Assembly: GCF_002161235.1 (NCBI RefSeq)
Contig: NZ_NFHE01000005.1
Span: 62,001-126,000 of the forward strand
Origin: Pseudoflavonifractor sp. An85
GTDB lineage: Bacteria > Bacillota > Clostridia > Oscillospirales > Oscillospiraceae
Direction: 5' to 3'
Length of the DNA: 64,000 nt
Shown here: positions 8,166 through 18,200 of the stretch, one piece after another
Position numbering within the stretch: position 1 is the stretch's first letter
Layout of the letters: each line of letters starts with the position of its first letter
Program-made: the position numbers and the translations under genes
Notes under the pieces: generated by a model
The model's input: only the letters and a program-made list of their open reading frames with translations
Databases searched by the model: none
What the model was told of the DNA's origin: nothing

Positions 8166-10784
8166 TTACTTGCGCTCCAAAATCACCTTGGCAATCTGGA
8201 TGACAATGGTGGGCAGGAGGGCCAAGCCAACGATCTCGCCCAGGTTGGCAATGCCAAAGGCGGGGGAGACCAGGAACAGGGAGTTGAGACCGGGCACGAA
8301 GAGCACCAGCAACAACAGCACCACACCGGCGAAGAAAGCCATAATGGAGGACTTGTTGGTGGAGAGCTTCAACGTGAAGATGGACTCGGCGCCACGGCAG
8401 TTGAAGCCATGGAACAGACGGGCCAGCGTGAGGGTGGCAAAGGCCATGGTGGAGGCCAGAGCAGCGTCCCCGTTTTGATAGCCCAGGTAGAAGGCCACCA
8501 TGGTGACGATGGCAATAAGAAGACCCTGGATGCCGATGCGGGCCAGCAGAGGTTGGGTGAGGATGGGCTCCTTGGGGTCACGGGGCTTCTGGTTCAACAG
8601 GCCTCTGCGGGCAGGCTCCATACCGATGGCAATGGCGGGCAGGGAGTCAGTGAGCAGGTTGATGAACAACAGGTGCACCGGCTGGAAGGGGACGGGCAGA
8701 GCCAGCAGGGAGGCGTACAGCACGCAGAAAATACCGGCGGCGTTGCCCGAGAGCAGGAACTGGATGGCGTTTTTGATGTTGGCGTACACGCTGCGGCCAT
8801 TGACCACCGCTTTGACGATGGTGGCGAAGTTGTCGTCGGCCAGAATCATGGAAGCGGCATCCTTGGACACCTCAGTGCCGGTGATGCCCATAGCCACGCC
8901 GATGTCCGCCTTCTTCAGGGCAGGGGCGTCATTGACGCCGTCACCGGTCATGGACACGATGTTACCACGGCGCTGCCAGGCGTTGACGATGCGGATCTTG
9001 TGCTCGGGAGAGACGCGGGCGTAGACGGAGACGGAGGTCAGGCACTGGTCCAGGTCCTCCTCGCTCATATTGTCCAGCTCCACACCGGACAGAGCCTGAT
9101 CGCCCTCCTGGAAGATGCCCAGCTGTTTGGCGATGGCAGTGGCGGTGATCTTGTGGTCGCCGGTGATCATGATGGTGCGAATGCCGCCCTGCTTGGCATC
9201 GGCCACAGCCTGGATGGCCTCGGGACGGGGCGGGTCGATCATGGAGATGAGGCCCAGGAAGGTAAATTCCTGTTCGTCTTCCAGAGACAGAGGACGAATG
9301 GCGTCCAGTTCCCGGTAGGCAAAGGCCAGCACACGCAGGCCCTCGGAGGAGAGCTGGGTGTTGATGCGGCCGATCTCCTCTTTCATCTCCTGAGTGAAGG
9401 GCACGCGGCCATCGCTGGTGAGTAGCCACTGGGAGCGATCCAGCAGCACATCCATGGCGCCCTTGGTGAACAGAGTGGGCACTCCGTCAATGTCGTGGAG
9501 GGTGCTCATGAGTTTGCGGTCGGAGTCAAAGGCAAGCTCGCCCAGGCGGGGGTGCTGAACACGATAGGTTTCCTCTTCCACGCCGAACTGCTCACCCAGC
9601 ATCACCAGAGCTACCTCGGTGGGGTCACCAATGGAGACGCCGGTCTCCTCCTCGTGGGTGGCATCACTGGCCAGCAGAGCCGCTTTCAGCAGTGTGCGCT
9701 GGACGTGGTTGGCCAGGTTCAGATCCTTGCCCTCCAGCAGGGCGCCGTCGGCGTACACCTTCTGGGGGGTCATCTTGTTCTGGGTCAGGGTGCCGGTCTT
9801 ATCCGAGCAGATGACGGAGACGCTGCCCAGGCTTTCCACCGCTTTGAGGTCCTTCATGATGGCGTTTTGTTTGGCCATCTTCTGAGTGCCCATGGCCAGC
9901 ACGATGGTGACGATGGAGGACAGAGCTTCGGGAATGGCGGCCACGGCCAGAGCCACGGCGAACATCAGGGAGTCCAGAATGGTCATGTGGGTGCGGAAAA
10001 TAGACAGGCCAAAGACCACGGCGCAGATGACCATGATGACAATGGCCAGCTTGGCGCTGAAGTTATCCAAACTCTCCTGGAGGGGAGTCTTGCGCTGCTG
10101 GGTCTGATTCATCAGGGTGGCGATCTTACCCAGCTCGGTGTTCATACCGGTGGCAGTGACCAGCACGGTGGCACGGCCATAAGTGACCAGGGAGCCGGAG
10201 AAAACCATATTTTTCTGGTCGCCCAGGGCCACCTGATCGGCATGGATGGCATCGGCCGTCTTGTCCACGCCTTCGCTTTCACCGGTGAGGGAGCTCTCAT
10301 TGACCTTCAGGGAGTAGTTTTCCAAAATGCGGCCATCCGCCACCACCATGTCGCCGGCTTCCAGCAGTACGATGTCGCCGGGCACCACCTGGGCAGAGGG
10401 GATTTCCACACGCTTGCCGTCCCGCAGCACTTTCGCCGAGGGAGAGGACATGGCTTTGAGGCTTTCCAGGGATTTTTCCGCTTTGAAGTACTGGACCGTA
10501 CCCAAAATGGCGTTGAGGATGAGCACGGCAAAGATGACGATGGTGCTCTCCAGGTTGCTGGATGCGGCGGAAATCAAAGCGGCGATGATGAGGATGATCA
10601 CCAGCAGATCTTTGAACTGCTCGGCGAACACCTGGAGCACGCTTTTCTTCTCGCCTTCGGCCAGTTGATTGGGGCCAAACTGCTGGGCACGGGCTGCAGC
10701 CTCTTGGCTGGACAGTCCGCTGGCACTGGATTTCTGGCTCTCCAGCGCCTGTTGCGGGGATTGTTTGTAGTAGGCGTCTGTCAT
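8166..10784 (-). CDS. P-type cation ATPase (Ca2+/Mn2+ P2A-like)
   Basis: Membrane ATPase of 872 residues that pumps a divalent cation. In order: N-terminal cation ATPase domain, actuator domain with LTGESEGVDK, helix M4 with PEALSSIVTIVLAMGTQKMAK, phosphorylation site SDKTGTLTQNKM, nucleotide-binding domain, hinge MTGDGVNDAPALKKADIGVAMG, and C-terminal helices with NLLTDSLPAIAIGMEP. The M4 'PEAL' and M6 'NLLTD' motifs are those of Ca2+/Mn2+ pumps. The start at 10784 follows AAGGAAGG; 35 earlier in-frame codons fall in the leader. The leader carries a yybP-ykoY riboswitch, a Mn2+ sensor. That points to manganese export, as with YoaB-like pumps, though Ca2+ transport is not excluded. Confidence 0.92.
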   Translation of the reverse strand: MTDAYYKQSPQQALESQKSSASGLSSQEAAARAQQFGPNQLAEGEKKSVLQVFAEQFKDLLVIILIIAALISAASSNLESTIVIFAVLILNAILGTVQYFKAEKSLESLKAMSSPSAKVLRDGKRVEIPSAQVVPGDIVLLEAGDMVVADGRILENYSLKVNESSLTGESEGVDKTADAIHADQVALGDQKNMVFSGSLVTYGRATVLVTATGMNTELGKIATLMNQTQQRKTPLQESLDNFSAKLAIVIMVICAVVFGLSIFRTHMTILDSLMFAVALAVAAIPEALSSIVTIVLAMGTQKMAKQNAIMKDLKAVESLGSVSVICSDKTGTLTQNKMTPQKVYADGALLEGKDLNLANHVQRTLLKAALLASDATHEEETGVSIGDPTEVALVMLGEQFGVEEETYRVQHPRLGELAFDSDRKLMSTLHDIDGVPTLFTKGAMDVLLDRSQWLLTSDGRVPFTQEMKEEIGRINTQLSSEGLRVLAFAYRELDAIRPLSLEDEQEFTFLGLISMIDPPRPEAIQAVADAKQGGIRTIMITGDHKITATAIAKQLGIFQEGDQALSGVELDNMSEEDLDQCLTSVSVYARVSPEHKIRIVNAWQRRGNIVSMTGDGVNDAPALKKADIGVAMGITGTEVSKDAASMILADDNFATIVKAVVNGRSVYANIKNAIQFLLSGNAAGIFCVLYASLLALPVPFQPVHLLFINLLTDSLPAIAIGMEPARRGLLNQKPRDPKEPILTQPLLARIGIQGLLIAIVTMVAFYLGYQNGDAALASTMAFATLTLARLFHGFNCRGAESIFTLKLSTNKSSIMAFFAGVVLLLLVLFVPGLNSLFLVSPAFGIANLGEIVGLALLPTIVIQIAKVILERK

Positions 10785-10830
10785 TGGTATTCCTTCCTTC
10801 CATGTGTTGAGTGGGGGCGGAGAGGCAAAC

Positions 10831-10881
10831 AAAAAAGACTCCCCGCCAACCGCCGCAATACGACAGTTGTCGAAAAGTCTT
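10831..10881 (-). terminator. riboswitch expression-platform terminator
   Basis: On the minus strand AAGACT (10876-10881) pairs with AGTCTT, which runs into TTTTTT (10831-10840). An inner AACTGTCG/CGGCGGTT stem with wobble pairs lies between. The 5' arm shares bases with the closing P1 helix of the riboswitch, so the two structures exclude each other. Confidence 0.7.
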
Positions 10882-10963
10882 GTTACCACAAGGGTGCATA
10901 CCGCCAGGTCAGGAAACTGACCGAGGTGTTGACGGCATAGCTTTAAACTACTCCCTTTTCAAC
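10869..10963 (-). promoter_or_regulatory. yybP-ykoY (Mn2+) riboswitch
   Basis: Read on the minus strand, P1 is GTTGAAAAG (5') with CTTTTCGAC (3'). The signature AAAAGGGAGTAGT opens the aptamer. A long irregular helix carries CCGTCAACACCTCGG and the hairpin GGTCAG-TTTC-CTGACC. The signature AACAAGACTTTT closes it, as in known yybP-ykoY RNAs. Mn2+ binding would hold P1 shut and stop the following terminator forming, so this is predicted to be an ON switch for the P-type ATPase. The match was made by eye. Confidence 0.85.
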
Positions 10964-10970
10964 TGCCCTC

Positions 10971-10999
10971 ATTGTAGCATGGGGGGATGGGGAAGTCAA
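10971..10999 (-). promoter_or_regulatory. promoter for the riboswitch-ATPase transcript
   Basis: On the minus strand TTGACT (10994-10999), 17-base spacer, TACAAT (10971-10976). It starts transcription just before the riboswitch P1 arm. Confidence 0.85.
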
Positions 11000-11055
11000 G
11001 GGGAGAATTTGGTGGAAAGCAAGATGGAGGCGCAGGCACAAAGTTATTATGACCC

Positions 11056-11083
11056 AAAAGAGGGGAGGGAAAACCTCCCCTCC
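11056..11083 (-). terminator. asnB terminator
   Basis: GAGGGGAGG and CCTCCCCTC (11061-11083) form a 9-bp stem with a 5-base loop. On the minus strand it is followed by TTTTGGG. It lies directly past the asnB stop. Confidence 0.8.
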
Positions 11084-11091
11084 ATGGGCTG

Positions 11092-12669
11092 TTATTGCCC
11101 GCTCAGGCCGTAGTTGGACAGGACTCGGGCGGAAGGGTCGTCCACATCGCACCCTTCCCAGGCGCGGTTGGGCATCCAGAAGTCTGCCACCATCTGGCTC
11201 TGACCGGGATAGTATTTCTCAAACAGCTCTCGGTAGAGAAGGGACTCCTTGGTGAAGGGCTTGGCATGGGTGTACCGGGCGCGGCGAGCTTGGAATTCCT
11301 GGTCGGTGTAGCAAGTCTCTGCATAGGCTTTCAGGTCGTCCACCATGGAGTGTCCCACGGCGTCGGAGAAGGCTGCCTTCTCCCGGTACAGAATGTCCAA
11401 AGGAAGCCAATCCCCCTCAAAGGCACGGCGGAGCAAGTATTTTCCCTTGCCGTAGGTGTTGCACTTGAGACCGGGGTCAATGGCCATGACATAGCGCACG
11501 AAATCCAGATCGCCGAAGGGCACCCGGGCCTCCAGGGAGTTGACCGAAATGCACCGGTCCGCCCGCAGCACATCGTACATGTGCAGTTCCCGCACTCGCT
11601 TGGCGGCCTCCTCCTGGAACGCCTGAGGAGAGGGGGCGAAGTCGGTGTACTTGTAGCCAAACAGCTCATCGGAAATCTCTCCGGTGAGGAGCACCCGAAT
11701 GTCCGTTTGTTCATGGATGGCTTTGCAGATGAGATACATGCCCATGCTGGCCCGGATGGTGGTGATGTCATAGGTGGCCAGCAATTCCACCACACGCTCC
11801 AGGGCGGCTAGCACGTCCTCTTTGGTGATGATGATTTCGGTGTGCTGGCTGCCGATATACTCGGCCACCTCTCGGGCGTATTTCAGGTCAATGGCGTCCT
11901 GATCCATACCGATGGCAAAGGTACGGATGGGAGCGGCAGAGGCCTTGGCGGCCACGGCGCACACCAGAGAGGAGTCCAGGCCACCGCTGAGGAGAAAGCC
12001 CACCTTGGCGTCGGAGACCAACCGCTTTTCAATGCCTGCCACCAACTTTTCTCGGATGTTGCGGCAAATGGTGTCCAGATCACCATCCACCACCTGGTCC
12101 ACACGGGTCATGTCGGTATAGGCCACAAACTGTCCATCCAGATAATAGTGGCCGGGAGGGAAGGGGAAAATCTCTTTCACCAGATCCATCAGGTTTTTGG
12201 GTTCGCTGGCAAAGACGATGGCTCCCGCCTCATCATAGCCATAGTAGAGGGGGCGAATGCCAATAGGGTCTCGAGCGGCCACCACATGGCCGCCGTCGGT
12301 GTCCAGAATGATGCAGGCAAATTCGGCATCCAGCTGTGCAAACAGGTCAACCCCGTATTCTTTGTAGAGAGGCAGCAAAATCTCACAGTCTGACTCACTT
12401 TGGAAGGCGTACTTGGCTTTCAGCTGCTCCCGTACCGCCTCAAAGCCGTACAATTCTCCGTTGCATACGCAGTAACAGCCGTCCAGCTGGAAGGGCTGCA
12501 TGCCCTGGGGATGGAGCCCCATAATGGCCAGACGGTGAAAGCCCAGCACACCCAGCGGGGTTTCCACCAGTTTGGAGTCGTCCGGGCCTCGGGACTTGGT
12601 TTTGGAAAATCCCCCAAGAAAGGCAGAGAAATCTGCATCTGGGGAGCAGTATCCCATGATGGAACACAT
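11092..12669 (-). CDS. asnB: asparagine synthetase, glutamine-hydrolysing
   Basis: A cytoplasmic enzyme of 525 residues that makes asparagine from aspartate, ATP and glutamine. The N-terminal Ntn glutaminase domain begins MCSIMGYC with the nucleophile Cys2 and has the CNGELYG motif. The C-terminal synthetase domain shows the ATP pyrophosphatase loop LLSGGLDSSLV and the LTGEISDELFGY motif. Length matches AsnB. AGGAGG lies before the ATG. It follows glnN on the same strand with about 70 bases between, so it may share the glnN transcript, which would couple glutamine and asparagine synthesis. Confidence 0.95.
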   Translation of the reverse strand: MCSIMGYCSPDADFSAFLGGFSKTKSRGPDDSKLVETPLGVLGFHRLAIMGLHPQGMQPFQLDGCYCVCNGELYGFEAVREQLKAKYAFQSESDCEILLPLYKEYGVDLFAQLDAEFACIILDTDGGHVVAARDPIGIRPLYYGYDEAGAIVFASEPKNLMDLVKEIFPFPPGHYYLDGQFVAYTDMTRVDQVVDGDLDTICRNIREKLVAGIEKRLVSDAKVGFLLSGGLDSSLVCAVAAKASAAPIRTFAIGMDQDAIDLKYAREVAEYIGSQHTEIIITKEDVLAALERVVELLATYDITTIRASMGMYLICKAIHEQTDIRVLLTGEISDELFGYKYTDFAPSPQAFQEEAAKRVRELHMYDVLRADRCISVNSLEARVPFGDLDFVRYVMAIDPGLKCNTYGKGKYLLRRAFEGDWLPLDILYREKAAFSDAVGHSMVDDLKAYAETCYTDQEFQARRARYTHAKPFTKESLLYRELFEKYYPGQSQMVADFWMPNRAWEGCDVDDPSARVLSNYGLSGQ

Positions 12670-12690
12670 GTCAATTCCTCCTTATACACA

Positions 12691-12725
12691 GGCGCCCACG
12701 TCCGGAAGATCCGGGTGTGGGCGCC
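12691..12725 (-). promoter_or_regulatory. hairpin between glnN and asnB
   Basis: GGCGCCCAC (12691-12699) and GTGGGCGCC (12717-12725) form a 9-bp GC stem with a further CCGGA/TCCGG pairing inside. There is no T tract after it on the minus strand. It is more likely an mRNA-processing or partial-stop element in the glnN-asnB transcript than a full terminator. Confidence 0.55.
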
Positions 12726-12741
12726 CATGGTATGTTTGATG

Positions 12742-14841
12742 TTACCGCACTCCAAACAGAAGCTGTCCGTAGGAGGGGTAGGGCCAGTACTGGCTGGCGG
12801 TGATGGTCTCCGCCTGATCGGCGGCGTGGCGCAGGGCTTCCATGGCGGGAAGCACCTGATCCCGGATGGCTTCCGAAGCGCCAGTGACGTCGGAAGACTG
12901 AGCCACCTGATAGGTCACATCTTCCAAGTGCTCCATGCGCTGGGCGATCTGATCGGTGAGCAGGCTCAGCTGCTCCAGCGTGTTCTCTTCGTAAGAGCAG
13001 GTCAGAGACGGATTCACAGCGCGTTTGGCGGTAATGCCCTGGGCCACATGGGCGGCGTAGCTTTGAACGGCGGGGAGAATGTCCTGACGGGCCATGTCAA
13101 TCATGGTGTTGGCCTCAATCTCCACTGTCTTGCAGTAGTTATCCAGCATGATCTCACACCGGGAGTTAATCTCGGGCACGGAGAACACCCCGTGGCGGGT
13201 GAGCATCTCCACATTCTTTTCATGGAGCAGGTAGGGCATGCAGTCGGCGGTGGTGGGCAGATTCAACAGGCCACGGGCTTTCGCCTCTTCAATCCAGCTC
13301 TCATCATAGCCGTTGCCGTCAAAGAGAATGCGCTGGTGCTGGTGGATGACGTCACGGAGAATCTGGTGGATCTCCGCCACTCGATCGGTGGCATGCTCCA
13401 ACCGGTCGGCGTACTGGCGCAGGGACTCGGCCACGGCGGCATTGAGCATCATGTTGGCACAGGCGATGGAGTTGGAGGAGCCCAGCATGCGGAATTCAAA
13501 CTTGTTGCCGGTGAAGGCAAAAGGAGAGGTGCGGTTGCGGTCGGTGGTGTCCCGGGTCAGAGGAGGCAGGGCATGAACGCCCAGCTTGACGCTCTCGCTC
13601 TGAGGAGCGATGTACTGGCTTCCTTCTTCGATGGACTTTAGAATCCCGGACAGCTCGTCGCCCAGGAAGATGGACACCACGGCGGGAGGAGCCTCATGGG
13701 CACCTAGGCGGTGGTCGTTACCGGCGGTGGCCACGGACAGACGCAGCAGATCCTGGTAGTCGTCCACTGCCTGAATGACGGCACACAGGAAGAGGAGGAA
13801 CCGGGTGTTCTCGTGGGGTTTCTCTCCGGGAGAGAGAAGGTTCACGCCGGTGTTGGTGGCCATGGACCAGTTGTTGTGCTTGCCCGATCCGTTGACCCCT
13901 GCAAAGGGCTTTTCGTGGAGCAGACACACCAGACCGTGCTTCAGAGCCACTTTCTGCATGATCTCCATAGTCAGCTGGTTGTGGTCGGTGGCGATGTTGG
14001 TGGTAGTGTAGATGGGGGCCAGCTCGTGCTGGGCGGGGGCCACCTCATTGTGCTGGGTCTTGGCCAAGATGCCCAGTTTCCAAAGCTCTTCGTTCAGTTC
14101 CTCCATGTAGGCGGCCACCCGCTCCTTGATGTTACCGAAGTAGTGGTCGTTGAGCTCTTGGCCCTTGGGGGAGCGGGCGCCAAAGAGGGTGCGTCCGGTG
14201 TAAATGAGGTCGGGGCGCTGGTCGTACAGGGCCCGATCCACCAGGAAGTACTCCTGCTCGGGGCCGACGGAGGTGCGCACCGATTTCACATCGGTGTCTC
14301 CCAGCAGGTGCAACACCCGCAGGGCCTGACGGTTCAGGGCCTCCATGGAGCGCAACAGCGGGGTTTTCTTATCCAGGGCCTCACCGCCGTAGGAACAGAA
14401 GGCGGTGGGGATGCACAAGGTCTTGCCCTTGATAAAGGCGAAGGAGGTGGGGTCCCAGGCGGTGTAGCCCCGGGCCTCAAAGGTGGCTCGCAGTCCGCCA
14501 GAGGGGAAGGAGGAGGCGTCCGGCTCCCCTCGGATCAGCTCCTTGCCGGAAAACTCCATAATCACACCACCGTCGGGGGCGGGGGAAATGAAGCTGTCGT
14601 GCTTTTCGGCAGTGACGCCGGTCATGGGCTGGAACCAGTGAGTGAAGTGGGTGGCGCCCTGTTCCACGGCCCAATCCCGCATGGCGGCGGCCACCACGTT
14701 GGCCACGGGCAAATTTAGGGGCGTGCCCTCTTCCATGGTGCAGCGCAGAGAGCGGTAAATATCTTGGGGAAGGCGAGCCTTCATCACACGCTGGTCAAAT
14801 ACCTTGCAGCCAAAATAAGTGGGTACGTTGGTCATGTTCAT
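12742..14841 (-). CDS. glnN: type III glutamine synthetase
   Basis: GSIII makes glutamine from glutamate, ammonia and ATP. The protein is about 699 residues, near the family's 700 and far longer than GlnA. GSIII signatures seen are [43 protein letters not shown] and the loop [15 protein letters not shown], followed by [14 protein letters not shown]. Starts at 14841 and 14835 are both possible; GGAGAGG is 4 and 10 bases away. It lies back to back with gltBD, so the ammonia-assimilating pair GS/GOGAT shares one control region. Its leader contains a terminator-like hairpin (14855-14911). Confidence 0.95.
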   Translation of the reverse strand: MNMTNVPTYFGCKVFDQRVMKARLPQDIYRSLRCTMEEGTPLNLPVANVVAAAMRDWAVEQGATHFTHWFQPMTGVTAEKHDSFISPAPDGGVIMEFSGKELIRGEPDASSFPSGGLRATFEARGYTAWDPTSFAFIKGKTLCIPTAFCSYGGEALDKKTPLLRSMEALNRQALRVLHLLGDTDVKSVRTSVGPEQEYFLVDRALYDQRPDLIYTGRTLFGARSPKGQELNDHYFGNIKERVAAYMEELNEELWKLGILAKTQHNEVAPAQHELAPIYTTTNIATDHNQLTMEIMQKVALKHGLVCLLHEKPFAGVNGSGKHNNWSMATNTGVNLLSPGEKPHENTRFLLFLCAVIQAVDDYQDLLRLSVATAGNDHRLGAHEAPPAVVSIFLGDELSGILKSIEEGSQYIAPQSESVKLGVHALPPLTRDTTDRNRTSPFAFTGNKFEFRMLGSSNSIACANMMLNAAVAESLRQYADRLEHATDRVAEIHQILRDVIHQHQRILFDGNGYDESWIEEAKARGLLNLPTTADCMPYLLHEKNVEMLTRHGVFSVPEINSRCEIMLDNYCKTVEIEANTMIDMARQDILPAVQSYAAHVAQGITAKRAVNPSLTCSYEENTLEQLSLLTDQIAQRMEHLEDVTYQVAQSSDVTGASEAIRDQVLPAMEALRHAADQAETITASQYWPYPSYGQLLFGVR

Positions 14842-14854
14842 CCATCCTCTCCAG

Positions 14855-14911
14855 AAAATGAAAACGGACAAGGGCGTCACAGAAGCGAGCTCCATGACGT
14901 CCTTGTCCGTT
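14855..14911 (-). promoter_or_regulatory. glnN leader terminator/attenuator hairpin
   Basis: On the minus strand AACGGACAAGG (14901-14911) pairs with CCTTGTCCGTT (14863-14873), with inner GTCA/TGAC pairing, and TTTTCATTTT follows. It lies between promoter and start codon, so it should cut transcription unless relieved. The gltB leader carries the same GGACAAGG...CCTTGT...TCCGTTTT pattern, so both may answer one nitrogen antiterminator. That last step is inference. Confidence 0.65.
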
Positions 14912-14921
14912 GGATGGGCCT

Positions 14922-14950
14922 ATGATACGCCCCTTTTTCTTCCGCGTCAA
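14922..14950 (-). promoter_or_regulatory. glnN promoter
   Basis: On the minus strand TTGACG (14945-14950), 17-base spacer, TATCAT (14922-14927). Confidence 0.75.
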
Positions 14951-15025
14951 GTGTAAAAATGACGCAAAATGAAGTGGTTGTTTCTGGAATAAACTTGTGG
15001 AAACTGCCATTTGTGTCCAGAGGGG

Positions 15026-15054
15026 TTGACAATGGGGCGGCAGTGTCGTATACT
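15026..15054 (+). promoter_or_regulatory. gltB promoter
   Basis: TTGACA (15026-15031), 17-base spacer, TATACT (15049-15054), close to consensus. About 160 bases of structured leader precede gltB. Confidence 0.85.
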
Positions 15055-15070
15055 TTAACGAAATAAATAG

Positions 15071-15187
15071 TCCGTGCGTGGCGTACGGATGTATTTGTAA
15101 ATCAGAATGCGAGATGGACAAGGGTGTCAGAGAATCCCGCGGGCAAGGTGGCCCGGGAGGTTCTTTGGCGCCCTTGTGTCCGTTTTG
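15071..15187 (+). promoter_or_regulatory. gltB leader: hairpin plus terminator
   Basis: A first hairpin (TCCGTGC with GTACGGA, 15071-15089) is followed by a large stem in which GGACAAGGG (15116-15124) pairs with CCCTTGTGTCC (15171-15181), ending in GTTTTG. A subsidiary hairpin CGGGC-AAGGTG-GCCCG sits in the loop. The order of small hairpin, then terminator, is like antitermination leaders. The loop AAGGTG has A at 1 and G at 4, as ANTAR-protein targets do, but only one such loop was found, so the regulator is uncertain. Confidence 0.55.
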
Positions 15188-15213
15188 ACTGATATTCCAA
15201 AGGGGGAGTCACC

Positions 15214-18200
15214 ATGACCAAGCAATCCGAGCAAACCTTGTATTGCAAGCAGCTGGAGCACGATAACTGCGGCATCGGGGCTGTTGTGGACATCCGAGGC
15301 CGGAAAAATCACAGCGTTGTGGCCGATGCCTTGCACATTGTAGAGAATCTGGAACACCGGGCAGGCAAGGATGGCCAGGGCAAGACTGGAGACGGTGTAG
15401 GCATTCTGGTCCAGATCAGCCACCGCTTTTTCACCAAAGTGTGTGCTCCGTTGGGAATTCCGCTGGGCGGGGAACGGGAATACGGCGTGGGCATGTTCTT
15501 CTTCCCGCAAGACGAGCTGCGCCGCAGCCGAGCCATGAAGATGTTTGAGGTCATCGTGGCCAAGGAAGGGCTGGAGTTTTTGGGCTGGCGGGCGGTGCCC
15601 ACCGCGCCCCAGGTACTGGGGGAGAAGGCTCTGGCGTGTATGCCTGCCATTTATCAGTGCTTTGTGAAAAAGCCTGTGGATGTGGCCCCCGGGCTGTCCT
15701 TTGACCGAAAGCTGTACATGGTGCGTCGGGTGTTTGAGCAGAGCAATGACAATACCTATGTGCCCTCGCTGTCCAGTCGTACCATCGTATATAAGGGAAT
15801 GTTCCTGGTGGGGCAGCTGCGCACCTTCTTTACGGATTTGCAGGACGAGGATTTTGACTCTGCAATCGCTCTGGTGCACTCCCGCTTTTCCACCAACACC
15901 AACCCCAGTTGGGAGCGGGCTCACCCCAACCGCTTCATGGTCCACAACGGAGAGATCAACACCATCCGGGGCAACGCCGACAAGATGCAGGCCCGGGAGG
16001 AGACCATGTCCACCCCCACCTTTTCGGAAGATGATCTGAGTAAGGTGTTGCCGGTGATCCATGCCGACGGCTCTGACTCGGCTATGCTGGACAACACCCT
16101 GGAATTTCTGGTTATGAGCGGCATGGAGCTGCCCCTGGCGGTGATGGTGGCCATCCCCGAGCCCTGGAGCCATAACGACACCATCTCCCAGCCCCTCCGG
16201 GACTTCTATCAGTACTATGCCACCATGATGGAGCCCTGGGACGGCCCCGCCTCCATCCTCTTCTCCGACGGTGACATCATGGGGGCGGTGCTGGATCGCA
16301 ACGGCCTGCGCCCCTCGCGGTACTATATCACCAGCGATGGGCGGCTCATCCTCTCCTCAGAGGTGGGCGTGCTGCCCATCCCCGAGGATCAGATTGAGAA
16401 AAAGGAGCGGCTCCATCCGGGGAAAATGCTGCTGGTGGACACGGTGCAGGGCCGGGTGTACACCGACGAGGAGATCAAGGAGCGCTACGCCGGGAAAGAG
16501 CCCTACGGCGAATGGCTGGACAGCAATCTGGTGGAGCTCCATGACCTGAAAGTTCCCAACCAGCCGGTGCCCCCGCTGAGCCGGGAGTACTGTGCCCGGC
16601 TGCAAATCGCCTTTGGCTACACCTATGAAGAGTACCGCAACAGCGTCTGCTCCATGGCCTTGAACGGCAGTGAATCCATTGGTGCCATGGGCATTGACAC
16701 CCCCTTGGCGGTGCTCTCCCACCAGTACCAGCCCCTGTTTCACTATTTCAAGCAGATGTTCGCCCAGGTTACCAACCCGCCCATTGACTCGGTGCGAGAG
16801 AAAATTGTCACTTCCACCACCGTCTACGCGGGGAAAAACGGCAATCTGCTCCAGGAGCAGCCGGAGAACTGCCGGGTGCTCAAGATCAACAACCCCATTT
16901 TGAACGACCTGGATTTGTTGAAAATCAAGACCATGAGCCGTCCTGGCTTCCAGGTGGCCACTGTATCTACCTTATATTATAAAAATACCCCCATGGATCG
17001 GGTGCTGGAGCAGTTGTTTGTCCAGGTGGATAAGGCCTACCGCAAAGGTGCTACCATCCTCATCCTCTCCGACCGGGGCGTGGATGAAAATCATGTGGCC
17101 ATTCCGTCTTTGCTGGCGGTGTCGGCGGTGCACAAGTACCTGGTGAAGACCAAGAAATGTACCGCCATGTCCCTGATTCTGGAGTCCGGGGAGCCCCGGG
17201 AGGTGCACCACTTTGCCTGTCTGCTGGGCTATGGTGCCTGCGCGGTCAATCCCTATCTGGCCCACGCCACCGTGGCGCAGCTGGTGCAGGACGGCCTTCT
17301 GCAAAAGGATTACTACGCTGCGGTGGAGGACTACGACCACGCAGTGCTCCAGGGCATCGTGAAGATCGCCTCCAAAATGGGTATCTCCACCATTCAGTCC
17401 TACCAGGGGAGTCAGATTTTCGAGTGCATCGGCGTCAGCCGTGATGTGATTGACACCTACTTTACCGGCACCATCAGCCGCATTGGCGGCATCACGCTGG
17501 AGGACATTGCCGCCCAGACCGATGCCCAGCACTCCAAGGCCTACGATCCGCTGGGGTTAGCGGTGGACCTGACTTTGCCCTCGGTGGGCCGCCATAAGAT
17601 GCGCAGCCAGGGGGAGGAGCACCGTTACAATCCCCAGACCATCCATCTGTTGCAGCAGTCCACCCGTACGGGGGATTACCGGCTGTTCCAGCAGTACACC
17701 GCCCAGGTGGACCAGGAGCGGTATGGAACGTTGCGCTCTCTCATGGAGTTCAACTACCCCGAACAGGGGGTGCCCCTGGATGAGGTGGAGAGCGTGGAGA
17801 GCATCGTCACCCGCTTTAAGACCGGGGCCATGTCCTACGGTTCCATCTCCCAAGAGGCTCACGAGGCCCTGGCGGTGGCCATGAACCGACTCCACGGCAA
17901 GTCCAACAGCGGCGAAGGCGGCGAGAGCGACGAGCGGTTGGAGTCGGCGGGAACCGACCATGATCGCAGCTCTGCCATCAAGCAGGTGGCCAGCGGCCGC
18001 TTCGGCGTCACCAGCCGCTACCTGGTCAGCGCCAAGGAATTGCAAATTAAAATGGCTCAGGGAGCCAAGCCTGGGGAGGGCGGACACTTACCCGCCCAGA
18101 AGGTGTACCCCTGGATTGCCAAGACCCGCCACTCCACCCCTGGGGTGAGCCTGATCTCGCCGCCTCCGCACCACGACATTTACTCCATTGAGGACCTGGC

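Noticed and set aside
8145-10940. Long plus-strand frames opposite the P-type ATPase
   Set aside because: The minus strand holds all P-type motifs; the plus translations are Gly/His/Gln-rich and match nothing.
15141-15160. T-box-like AAGGTGG segment in the gltB leader
   Set aside because: It lacks the full T-box consensus and specifier stem, and gltB is not a usual T-box target.
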